From: Solirubrobacterales bacterium
Lineage (GTDB): Bacteria > Actinomycetota > Thermoleophilia > Solirubrobacterales > Solirubrobacteraceae
Assembly: GCA_019240015.1 (NCBI GenBank)
Contig: JAFAZB010000063.1
Location: 1 to 8,710, forward strand
Length of the DNA: 8,710 nucleotides
Reading direction: 5' to 3'
The first letter of the stretch is position 1. Each line of letters begins with the position of its first letter. Shown here piece by piece: positions 1 through 6,544 of this stretch. A program made the position numbers and the translations under genes. Under the pieces are notes generated by a model. That model searched no databases, was not told where the DNA came from, and saw only the letters and a list, made by a program, of their open reading frames with translations.

Positions 1-1138
1 GCTCGGGCGCGAGCGCCTCCTCCACCCCACGCTCCCCCAATCGCTCCAGGTTCGCCCGCATCCGCCCCGGATCGAGCTCCAGGTTCTCGAGCAGCTCTCG
101 GGACCAGGCGGTCGCCGAGCCGACCAGCCCGAGTAGCTCAGTGAGCGTGCCCCACTCCGCCTGCCACGCGCCGGCGGCGCGCTCGTGCTCCTGCTCCATG
201 CAGGCGAGGATCGTGGCGACCAGCCCCGGCACCCGCTTCACGCACGCCAGCACCGATACCGCTCCGACTGGATTGCTCTTGTGCGTCATCGCGCTCGAAG
301 CGCCGCGGCCCGCGCCGCCCCCCTCGTGCGCTTCGCCGACCTCCTCCTGTGCGAGCAGCGTCACGTCGCGCGCCACCTTGCCGAGCACTCCCGCGAGCTC
401 GCCGAGGGCTGTTGCGAGGCTCGCGGGCCGTACGCGGATCGCGTGCCAGGGGAGCGTCGGCTCAGCGAGCGAGAGCTCGGCTGCCACCCGCGCCGCGACG
501 GCCGGCCCGCGCGCCCCCACCGGCCCACCCATCTGCACGGCCAGCTCGTGCCCGCGGACCTCAGCGAGCCGCGCGCGCGCCTCGTCGATGCCCACCAACC
601 AGCCGGCCGCCCGCAACCCGAAGGACGTCGGGAGGGCCTGTTGCAACAGCGTGCGCGCGACCATCGCGGTGTCGCGGTGTAGGTCGGCGAGTCGCGCCGC
701 CGCGGCGGCGGCGGCGCGTGCGTCCGCCAGCAATGGCCCCAGCGCCCGATGTGCGACGAGCATCGCCGCGGTGTCGAGCACGTCCTGGCTGGTCGCTCCG
801 AGATGAACGTAACCGGCCAGCTGATCGCCGACCGCCTTGCGGAGTGCCGCCACCAGCGCCACCACCGGGCTCGCGTGATCGGCGGCTTCCCGGCCTAGCT
901 GCGCGAGATCAAAGCGCTCGGCGCGACAGGCGGAGGCGATCTCCTGGCCCGCCGCGACCGGGATCAGGCCCTCGGCCGCACACCCGCGCGCCAGCGCGGC
1001 CTCCACGTCGAGCATCGCTTGCAGCCACGCCTGATCACTGAGCTCGGCGGACGCGCCCCGGCAGTAGATGCCGCCAAACAGGCTCGGCCGAGACGGCGCA
1101 GGTGCTTGCACGCTCGCCGCCTCACTGCGCTCTGGCAT
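1..1138 (-). CDS. pcaB: 3-carboxy-cis,cis-muconate cycloisomerase, 3' end outside window
   Basis: Fumarase/aspartase-superfamily enzyme that cyclises 3-carboxy-cis,cis-muconate to 4-carboxymuconolactone in the protocatechuate branch of the cytoplasmic beta-ketoadipate pathway. Reading the minus strand gives 379 residues with no stop before the left edge; family members are usually about 400-450 residues, so only the C-terminus is missing. Visible signs: the opening LFGGIYCRGASAEL and LQAMLDVEAALA (about 20-50), the superfamily block HLGATSQD (112-119), ARTLLQQALPTSFG (about 161-174), and the signature loop SSAMTHKSNP at 281-290. After the loop, RVPGLVATIL and QEHERAAGAWQAEW are typical of cycloisomerases rather than adenylosuccinate lyases. 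The loop departs from the usual form, with Ala before the first Ser and Thr where Pro is common. The ATG at 1138 has no clear ribosome site; a GTG at 1111 (codon 10) has GAGG 8 bases upstream and may be the true start. Confident in the family, fairly confident in the substrate. Confidence 0.88.
   Translation of the reverse strand, partial: MPERSEAASVQAPAPSRPSLFGGIYCRGASAELSDQAWLQAMLDVEAALARGCAAEGLIPVAAGQEIASACRAERFDLAQLGREAADHASPVVALVAALRKAVGDQLAGYVHLGATSQDVLDTAAMLVAHRALGPLLADARAAAAAAARLADLHRDTAMVARTLLQQALPTSFGLRAAGWLVGIDEARARLAEVRGHELAVQMGGPVGARGPAVAARVAAELSLAEPTLPWHAIRVRPASLATALGELAGVLGKVARDVTLLAQEEVGEAHEGGGAGRGASSAMTHKSNPVGAVSVLACVKRVPGLVATILACMEQEHERAAGAWQAEWGTLTELLGLVGSATAWSRELLENLELDPGRMRANLERLGERGVEEALAPE
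1120..1123 (-). promoter_or_regulatory. Candidate Shine-Dalgarno for the GTG start of pcaB
   Basis: GAGG on the minus strand, followed by 8 bases and then GTG at 1111-1109, in frame with pcaB. The ATG at 1138 lacks a comparable site. Using the GTG drops nine residues that precede the conserved region and widens the divergent gap to the next gene from 32 to 59 bases. Four bases is a weak motif in GC-rich DNA, so this is suggestive only. Confidence 0.35.
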
Positions 1139-1170
1139 GGAGCGGCACGATAGCCGCTCGCCTCGGCACA

Positions 1171-2826
1171 ATGCCGCTGGTGCCGGCGCCAGCCACGCAT
1201 ACCGCCCGCTTGCAGCTGGCCGCCCGGCGGCCGATCGCGCTCGCGGTCGCGATCGGGCTAAGCGCAGCCCTCGCTGCCTGCGGCGGAGGGCGGCACGCCG
1301 GGGCCAGCGTGGGCCGGCAGCCCGGCGCGACGCGCAGTTCGCTCAGCGGCCCGTTCCGCTGGCTGGTTCCAACGCTCGGCCAGCCCCCGGCGATCGCCGT
1401 CGAGAACGGCCATCCCGGCACCCGGGCCTGGAGGCTCCCCGGGCCGACGGCCGACGTCGGGGGCGTGGCGTACGGGGCCGTGGCGGGCTATGTCGCCCAG
1501 CAAGCGGTCAGCCCGGGCCAGGTGCAGCGAGTCTACGTCGACGCTCCCGGAGCACCAAGCGTCCGGATCCGCATCTTCAGGATGGGGTGGTACGGCGGCA
1601 CCGGTGGGCGCCTGGTCCTGATCAGCGGCCGGCTGGCGGCGAGGACGCAGCCGTCCTGCACGCACCGCTTCCAGACCGGCTTGACCGAGTGCCGCTGGCA
1701 CCCCACGCTCTCATTCACGATCCCCTCGGCGCTCCCGAGCGGCGTCTACATCGCGCAGATGTCGGTCCGCGGCGGGGCCAGCGACTGCCTGTTCGTGGTC
1801 AGGGCGGCCACCCCCCAGCCGCTGATCGCGCAGCTGCCTACCTCGACTTACGAGGCCTATAACGCGTGGGGTGGGGACAGCCTGTACCCCGGCGGGGCCG
1901 ACCGGGTCGGCCTCACCGGCAGCACGCAAGGAGTCGAGGTCTCATACGACCGGCCCTACGGCACGATCACGGGCGCCGGGGAGTTCTTCGCCCGCGACGT
2001 GGCGATGGTTCAATTCCTCGAGCGTTACGGCTATCCGGTCTCCTACACCACCAGCGAGTCGGTGGACAGCGATCCCGGTCAGCTCGCCGGGCACAAGGCG
2101 GTGATCGACTTCGGCCACTCCGAGTACTGGTCGGCCCGCCAGGCGAGCGCGTTTGCCGGCGCGAGGGACGCCGGCACCAGCCTGCTCTTCTTCAGCTCGG
2201 ACACGTTCGGCTGGCGCGTCCGCTACGCGGCCGCGTCCACGGCCTCGAGCCAGGCCGGGTCGCCTGATCACGTGATCGTCGGCTACAAGGAGCACGCCGC
2301 GCTGGACCCCAGCCGCTCGCAGCCGACGGGGATCTTCCCGGCGCGCGGCGCGACGCTGACTGGCTCGTCGTATCTGGGTTGCATCACAACGAGGGTTCCC
2401 GGCCCCGGGCCCCCGACCTACCTCTACTACCCGTGGCGGCCTGCCCCCGGGCTGCAGCCGAGCTGGCTGTTCGCGGCCACGGGGATCGACGCGGGGACCG
2501 AGATCAGGGGGATCGTGGGCTACGAGCTCGACCAGCGCACTGCGCTGAGTCCCGCCGGCACCGAGCTCGCGGGGTACGGAGTCGCGCGATGCATGTCAGT
2601 GGGCGCCGGCGAGCCAGGCGAGCCGACGCCGACCGCCGGCGACGATCTGGCCGAGACCATGCTCTACAAGGCGCGCTCCGGCGCGCTGGTGTTCTCGACC
2701 GGCACGCTCGGATGGGAGCTGGGGCTCGAGCCGGTCCCCAGCGCGTCTCCCGACGCTCCGCGAGCGCCCGACTCACGGGTTGTCGCGATGACCCGCAACC
2801 TGCTGGCCCACGTACTCGCCGGCTGA
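1171..2826 (+). CDS. Lipoprotein with N,N-dimethylformamidase beta-subunit-like domain
   Basis: Predicted 551-residue exported lipoprotein. The N-terminus has a basic stretch (RR 19-20), a hydrophobic segment (about 21-33) and a lipobox LAAC at 34-37, then a Gly-rich linker. A beta-rich region (about 60-212) includes RIRIFRMGWYGGTGG, like the immunoglobulin-like part of these proteins. The main domain (about 215-551) carries motifs I associate with the large-subunit C-terminal domain of dimethylformamidase: TYEAYNAWGG (226-235), GHSEYW (315-320), FGWRVRY (346-352), GYELD (450-454) and GTLGWELGL (511-519). Dimethylformamidase binds one iron through two Tyr and one Glu; Tyr and Glu residues within these motifs are candidates, but I cannot align them exactly. 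Five further Cys (163, 174, 206, 404, 474) could form disulfides outside the cytoplasm. The ATG at 1171 places the signal peptide correctly; a GTG at 1102 would overlap pcaB and add 23 unhelpful residues. Most relatives have no known substrate, so amidase activity is not established. Confidence 0.8.
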   Translation: MPLVPAPATHTARLQLAARRPIALAVAIGLSAALAACGGGRHAGASVGRQPGATRSSLSGPFRWLVPTLGQPPAIAVENGHPGTRAWRLPGPTADVGGVAYGAVAGYVAQQAVSPGQVQRVYVDAPGAPSVRIRIFRMGWYGGTGGRLVLISGRLAARTQPSCTHRFQTGLTECRWHPTLSFTIPSALPSGVYIAQMSVRGGASDCLFVVRAATPQPLIAQLPTSTYEAYNAWGGDSLYPGGADRVGLTGSTQGVEVSYDRPYGTITGAGEFFARDVAMVQFLERYGYPVSYTTSESVDSDPGQLAGHKAVIDFGHSEYWSARQASAFAGARDAGTSLLFFSSDTFGWRVRYAAASTASSQAGSPDHVIVGYKEHAALDPSRSQPTGIFPARGATLTGSSYLGCITTRVPGPGPPTYLYYPWRPAPGLQPSWLFAATGIDAGTEIRGIVGYELDQRTALSPAGTELAGYGVARCMSVGAGEPGEPTPTAGDDLAETMLYKARSGALVFSTGTLGWELGLEPVPSASPDAPRAPDSRVVAMTRNLLAHVLAG

Positions 2827-2834
2827 CCTGCGGC

Positions 2835-5800
2835 TCAGGAGCGCAGCGGTACGCGGATCCGCTCGGCGCTGCGCGGAGTCTGCAGCGGGAGTGCGTCGTC
2901 GCCGGGATCGGGCGGCGGGGTCTCGCCGCGCAGCGGCGCTGGCTGATCCGGATCGGGGCGGTGGGAGGGCGCGAACCGCAGGTAGAGCGCCGGCAGCACG
3001 AACAGGTTCATGAGCGTCGAAGTGGCCAACCCGCCAAGGATCACGATTGCCATCGGGTTCTCGATCTCCTGTCCTGGCCGGCCACCGAAGATCACGAACG
3101 GAGCGAGCGCGAGCGCCGTCGCCAGCGCGGTCATCATGATCGGCGAGAGCCGCTCGCTCGCACCGCGCATCACCAGCCCGATTCCAAACGGCTGGCCTTC
3201 CACGCGCTCGAGGTGCTGGAGGTGGCTGATCATCAAGATCCCGTTGCGAGCAGCGATCCCGAGCACCGCGAAGAACCCGACCAGGGCGCCGAGATCGATC
3301 ACCCCTACCCCCGCCCAGGCGGACAGCACGCCGCCGACCAGCGCGACGGGGAGCGTCAGGAACAGCAGCACCGCCAGTCGCACGCTCTGGAAGGCCGCTT
3401 GGAGCAGGAACAAGATCGCGATTGCGGCCCCGATTCCCATAATCAGCAAACGCTGCTGGGCCGCCTGGCGCGCGGCGCCTTCGCCCAGCAGCTCGACGTG
3501 ATAGCCGATCGGCAGCTTGACCTGCGCGAGCTTCGACTGCACGGCGTCGGTCGCCGCGCTGAGGCTGTTGCCGGCCACGTTTGCCTGCACGTCGATCTTG
3601 GTCGACCCGTTGACGCGCGTGATGTCGCTCGGGGTCGTGTTGACGACCAGGTTGGCGACCGCCCCCAGCGGAACGTGTCCGCCGCCGGGGGTATCGATCA
3701 GCAGCCGCCGAACGTCGCTTAGGCTCTGCCGGGCAGAGGGCTGGCTGTACCCGGTGACTCCGACCGCGACCCCGTTGTTCCAGATCTCCCCCAGCTCGAC
3801 GCTGCCGAAGATGACCGCCGCCTCCCTGCGCACGTCACCCGGCGTCAGGCCGTAGCGGGCGGCCACCGGAGCATTGACGGTCTCCTGGATCTGCGGAATG
3901 AACCCTTGCGACTGAGGATGGAGGTCCACCAGGTTGGGGGTGCGCCTGAGCTTGTCGGTCACCTGTTGCGCGAGGTTCTGGAGCGTTCCGAAGTCCGGGC
4001 CCAGGATCCGCACAACCACGTCTTCGGCGTCGGTGCTGATGGTCTCGTCGATCCGCTCGTGCAGGTAGGTGGTGAGGTCGAGGTACGTGCCCGGGAACGA
4101 TGCCCCCACGGCCCGCACGGCGGCCTCGGTCCGCGCCAGGTTGGCGTTCGGGGCGAGCGTTATCCACTGCTCTGAGAACTCCGGCCCGGCGATCTCCTCG
4201 CCGAGCAGCGCCTGCCCGATGTGGGCGCCGACATGGGTCACCCCGGGGATCTGAAGCAGGCGTTGCTGGAGCTGCTCGACGATCCGCTTCATCTCGGGGA
4301 GCGAAGTGCCGGGCTTGGTATCGAAGTGCATCAACAGGTCCTGCTCCTTGAACGAGGGGAACAGGTCCTGGCCCAGGTTCGGGAGCACCAGCACCGCGCC
4401 GCCGATCGCGAGCACCACCGCGGCCAGCGCCCAGCGGGGACTGCGCAGCACCGGGAGCAGCAGCCGCGCGTAGCAGCGCTTGAGCAGGCCGATCACCGGC
4501 GGGTCGCTCGAAGTGAGCCGGGCGCTCGGCATCAGCAGCATCGCCAGCGCCGGGGTCACGGTCAACGCGACCGCCATCGAGGCGAGCACCGCGAGCGCGT
4601 AGGCGATCGCCAGCGGCTGGAAGAACGAGCCCGTGAGGCCGCCGACGAATACCACCGGGAGTACCGCGACGATGTTGATCAGCGTGGCGTACAGGATCGC
4701 CGTGCGGACCTCGAGCGACGCGGCGAGCAGCAAGTGCAGCGGTGTGGTCCGTCTGCCCGTTGCGCGCCAGTTGCGCAATCGGCGGACGATGTTCTCGGTG
4801 TCAATGATCGCGTCGTCGACCACCACCCCCACCGCGACCCCGAAGCCGGCCAGGATCATCGTGTTGATCGTCGTGCCTTCGGCATCGAGCACGATCGCCG
4901 CCGCGGCGAGCGACAGCGGGATCGCGAGCAAGCTGACGAACGCCGCGCGCCATTCGAACAGGAACGCGATCAGCACGAACACGACCAGCACGCAGCCCAG
5001 CACGACCGCGAACGAGAGGTTGTGAATCGCGGTGTGGATGAAGCTCGCTTGGCGGAAGATGTGCGAGTCGATGTGGATCCCCGGCAGCCCCGGCGCCAGC
5101 GCTGTCAGCGCCTGGTCGATTCCGTTCGTGACCTGGAGCGTGTTGGCGCCCGGGAACTTCTCGATCACCAGCATCAGCCCAGGTCCGCCGTTGACGACCC
5201 CGGTGCCGATCAGCGGTGGATGGCCGTAAGCAACGTGGGCGAGATCGCCGATCGTCAGCGTCACTGCGCCGCGGCGCGCAACCGGCACATCGGCCAGCTG
5301 CTGGGGCGTGGTGATCACCTGCACGTTGCGGATCCCCAGTCGCTGGTTCGGCGTCTCCACAAAGCCGCCGCTGCCGATCGTGCTGCCGCTGGTGAACGAC
5401 AACAGCCCGTTGTCCACGGCGTTGGCGCTGGCGTTCATCAGCTCATCGAGCGAGACCCGCGCCGGAATCATCTTCGAGGGGTCGGCGTCGACCTCGATCT
5501 CCTTCTTCGTCTCCCCCCACATCGCGACGTTGGCGACCCCGGGAACGTGCAGGAGGCGTGAGCGGATCTTGTAGAACGCGATCTGCGACAGGTCAAGCGG
5601 ATCGACCGTGCTCGACGTGATCCCCACCTGCATCACCCGGCTGGTCGCCGACACGATCGGATACAGCGACGGTGGCGCGGCCCACGAGGGCAGCGTCGGC
5701 GCGGCGGCAGACAGACGCTCTTGCACGAGCTGGCGCGCCTGCAGCACGTCGGTGCCGTGCTTGAAGTACAGGAAGATCGCCGACAGCTGCGGAACCGACT

Positions 5801-6050
5801 CGGACTCCACCTCGCTCACGCTGGGCACGCCTTGCAGCGCGTTCTCCAGCGGAACGGTCACCAGCGACTCGACCTCCTGCGGCGAGAGGCCAAGGCACTC
5901 GGTCTGGATCTCGACCGTCACCGGCGCGAACTCCGGGAACACGTCGACCTTCTGGTGGCCGAGCGTCTGGGCCCCGAAGAACACGAGCGCCGCGGCGGCC
6001 GCCACCACGAGGTAGCGGAACCGAAGGCTTGAGGCGACGATGAACCGCAT
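2835..6050 (-). CDS. RND efflux permease, CusA/CzcA-like group
   Basis: Complete 1071-residue inner-membrane, proton-driven RND transporter of normal family length. Topology is typical: TM1 (about 12-30), a large extracytoplasmic loop, TM2-TM6 (about 340-507), TM7 (about 540-557), a second large loop, and TM8-TM12 (about 868-1026). TM4 has the proton-relay pair in VDDAIIDTEN (Asp412, Asp413). The late helix GIAARNGILMISH has Arg935 where AcrB has Lys940. RGASERLSPIMMTALATALAL and the closing NLFVLPALYLRF resemble CusA/CzcA-like pumps. By my remembered alignment, CusA metal-binding Met573 and Met623 correspond to His575 (next to Met574) and Phe625 here, so copper/silver export should not be assumed. 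A Pro/Asp-rich tail follows residue 1027. The start MRFIVASSLRFRYLVV matches the usual N-terminus. It is the last gene of the apparent three-gene operon, 44 bases after the mini-adaptor gene. Confidence 0.9.
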   Translation of the reverse strand: MRFIVASSLRFRYLVVAAAAALVFFGAQTLGHQKVDVFPEFAPVTVEIQTECLGLSPQEVESLVTVPLENALQGVPSVSEVESESVPQLSAIFLYFKHGTDVLQARQLVQERLSAAAPTLPSWAAPPSLYPIVSATSRVMQVGITSSTVDPLDLSQIAFYKIRSRLLHVPGVANVAMWGETKKEIEVDADPSKMIPARVSLDELMNASANAVDNGLLSFTSGSTIGSGGFVETPNQRLGIRNVQVITTPQQLADVPVARRGAVTLTIGDLAHVAYGHPPLIGTGVVNGGPGLMLVIEKFPGANTLQVTNGIDQALTALAPGLPGIHIDSHIFRQASFIHTAIHNLSFAVVLGCVLVVFVLIAFLFEWRAAFVSLLAIPLSLAAAAIVLDAEGTTINTMILAGFGVAVGVVVDDAIIDTENIVRRLRNWRATGRRTTPLHLLLAASLEVRTAILYATLINIVAVLPVVFVGGLTGSFFQPLAIAYALAVLASMAVALTVTPALAMLLMPSARLTSSDPPVIGLLKRCYARLLLPVLRSPRWALAAVVLAIGGAVLVLPNLGQDLFPSFKEQDLLMHFDTKPGTSLPEMKRIVEQLQQRLLQIPGVTHVGAHIGQALLGEEIAGPEFSEQWITLAPNANLARTEAAVRAVGASFPGTYLDLTTYLHERIDETISTDAEDVVVRILGPDFGTLQNLAQQVTDKLRRTPNLVDLHPQSQGFIPQIQETVNAPVAARYGLTPGDVRREAAVIFGSVELGEIWNNGVAVGVTGYSQPSARQSLSDVRRLLIDTPGGGHVPLGAVANLVVNTTPSDITRVNGSTKIDVQANVAGNSLSAATDAVQSKLAQVKLPIGYHVELLGEGAARQAAQQRLLIMGIGAAIAILFLLQAAFQSVRLAVLLFLTLPVALVGGVLSAWAGVGVIDLGALVGFFAVLGIAARNGILMISHLQHLERVEGQPFGIGLVMRGASERLSPIMMTALATALALAPFVIFGGRPGQEIENPMAIVILGGLATSTLMNLFVLPALYLRFAPSHRPDPDQPAPLRGETPPPDPGDDALPLQTPRSAERIRVPLRS
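2841..2874. terminator. Possible two-way terminator hairpin between convergent genes
   Basis: Inverted repeat GCGCAGCG (2841-2848) and CGCTGCGC (2867-2874), a perfect 8-bp stem around an 18-base loop that itself contains the palindrome GCGGATCCGC (2853-2862). It starts 14 bases after the stop of the formamidase-like gene and lies inside the last codons of the convergent RND gene, where a shared terminator would have to sit because the gap is only 8 bases. There is no T-run on either side, so it would be a U-less GC hairpin. Chance GC-rich symmetry is a real alternative. Confidence 0.3.
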
Positions 6051-6066
6051 TGCTTGTTAGCTGAGA

Positions 6067-6072
6067 CCCCTT
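6067..6072 (-). promoter_or_regulatory. Weak, distant Shine-Dalgarno-like site before the RND gene
   Basis: AAGGGG on the minus strand ends 16 bases before the ATG at 6050, further than the usual 5-10. It is the only purine-rich run in the 44-base gap between the mini-adaptor and this RND gene. If not used, the gene may depend on translation from upstream genes. Low confidence. Confidence 0.25.
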
Positions 6073-6094
6073 GGCGCGAGCGCAGCGACGCTCA

Positions 6095-6544
6095 TCAGGT
6101 CTGCGCCAGCACCCCGGTCTGGACGCCGAACAGCTCCTCGGCTCCCACCGTCACGACGCGAGCGCCGACCCGCGGCCCCTTCGTCAGGTACGCCGTGCCG
6201 CCGTCGATGTGATCGACGTCGATCGGGACTTCGGTGAAGACGAGCGGGGCAGGGTTGGTGAACGCGAACGTGCTCCCGTCCGGGCTATAGACAATCGCGG
6301 AGTACGGAATCACCGCGGTGGCGCCGGCGCCGGCACCCAGCCCGGCGCGCTGGACCGCTGTGGTCTGGACCCCGATCCGCTCCGCGCCGACGGCGGAGAG
6401 CACGATCCGGCCCGCGTACGTGCCCGGTGCCTGCTCGAGCAGGGCCGATGGCGGGATCGGCCGCTGAGCCGAGGTCCCGCATGCCGCCAGCCCGCCGGCG
6501 GCCAGCAGCAAGAGGGCAAACAGAGAGCGCTTGGCGCGATGCAT
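6095..6544 (-). CDS. Small lipoprotein like the C-terminal part of an RND adaptor
   Basis: Predicted 149-residue lipoprotein: basic start (MHRAKR), hydrophobic segment (about 7-18) and lipobox LAAC at 19-22, so it would be anchored on the outer face of the cytoplasmic membrane. Residues 45-65 (GRIVLSAVGAERIGVQTTAV) and 76-149 (AVIPYSAIVYSPDGSTFAF, then VPIDVDHIDGGTAYLTKGPRVGARVVTVGAEELFG) resemble the membrane-proximal C-terminal part of CusB/HlyD-type adaptors, which usually reads as a Pro-Tyr-Ser-Ala segment and a final VVxxGAxxL block. Normal adaptors are roughly 350-450 residues with lipoyl, beta-barrel and alpha-helical hairpin parts; there is no room for the hairpin or a full lipoyl domain. 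The frame is clean, with its own signal, ribosome site and stop, so it looks like a designed small protein rather than a fragment. It lies between two RND genes, starting on the TGATG overlap with the upstream one. Adaptor kinship is inferred from short motifs; a partner role with the pumps follows from context. Confidence 0.75.
   Translation of the reverse strand: MHRAKRSLFALLLLAAGGLAACGTSAQRPIPPSALLEQAPGTYAGRIVLSAVGAERIGVQTTAVQRAGLGAGAGATAVIPYSAIVYSPDGSTFAFTNPAPLVFTEVPIDVDHIDGGTAYLTKGPRVGARVVTVGAEELFGVQTGVLAQT

Noticed and set aside
141..1041. Overlapping plus-strand open frames of 165-230 codons opposite pcaB
   Set aside because: The minus-strand frame encodes a clear cycloisomerase through the whole stretch; the opposing frames are Ala/Arg/Ser/Pro-rich shadows.
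1068..1862. 264-codon plus-strand frame overlapping the lipoprotein gene
   Set aside because: Arg/Gly/Pro-rich translation with no motifs, in a different frame from the formamidase-like protein whose signal peptide and domains are convincing.
2379..3722. 447-codon plus-strand open frame spanning the end of the formamidase-like gene and the RND gene
   Set aside because: It crosses two real genes out of frame with both, and the Arg/Gln-rich product matches nothing I recognise.
4221..5561. 446-codon plus-strand open frame within the complete RND gene
   Set aside because: It lies wholly antisense to a strongly recognisable RND protein, and its translation is Arg/His/Asp-rich low-complexity with no family motifs, as expected from GC-rich antisense frames.
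6078..6093. Small hairpin GAGCG/CGCTC just after the mini-adaptor stop
   Set aside because: Only a 5-bp stem with a 6-base loop and no T-run; too weak to call a terminator, and termination there would cut off the last gene of the operon.
6095..6544. Reading the mini-adaptor as a degraded remnant of a full adaptor gene
   Set aside because: It has its own signal peptide with lipobox, a strong ribosome site and an uninterrupted frame, and neither flanking gap has leftover adaptor sequence.
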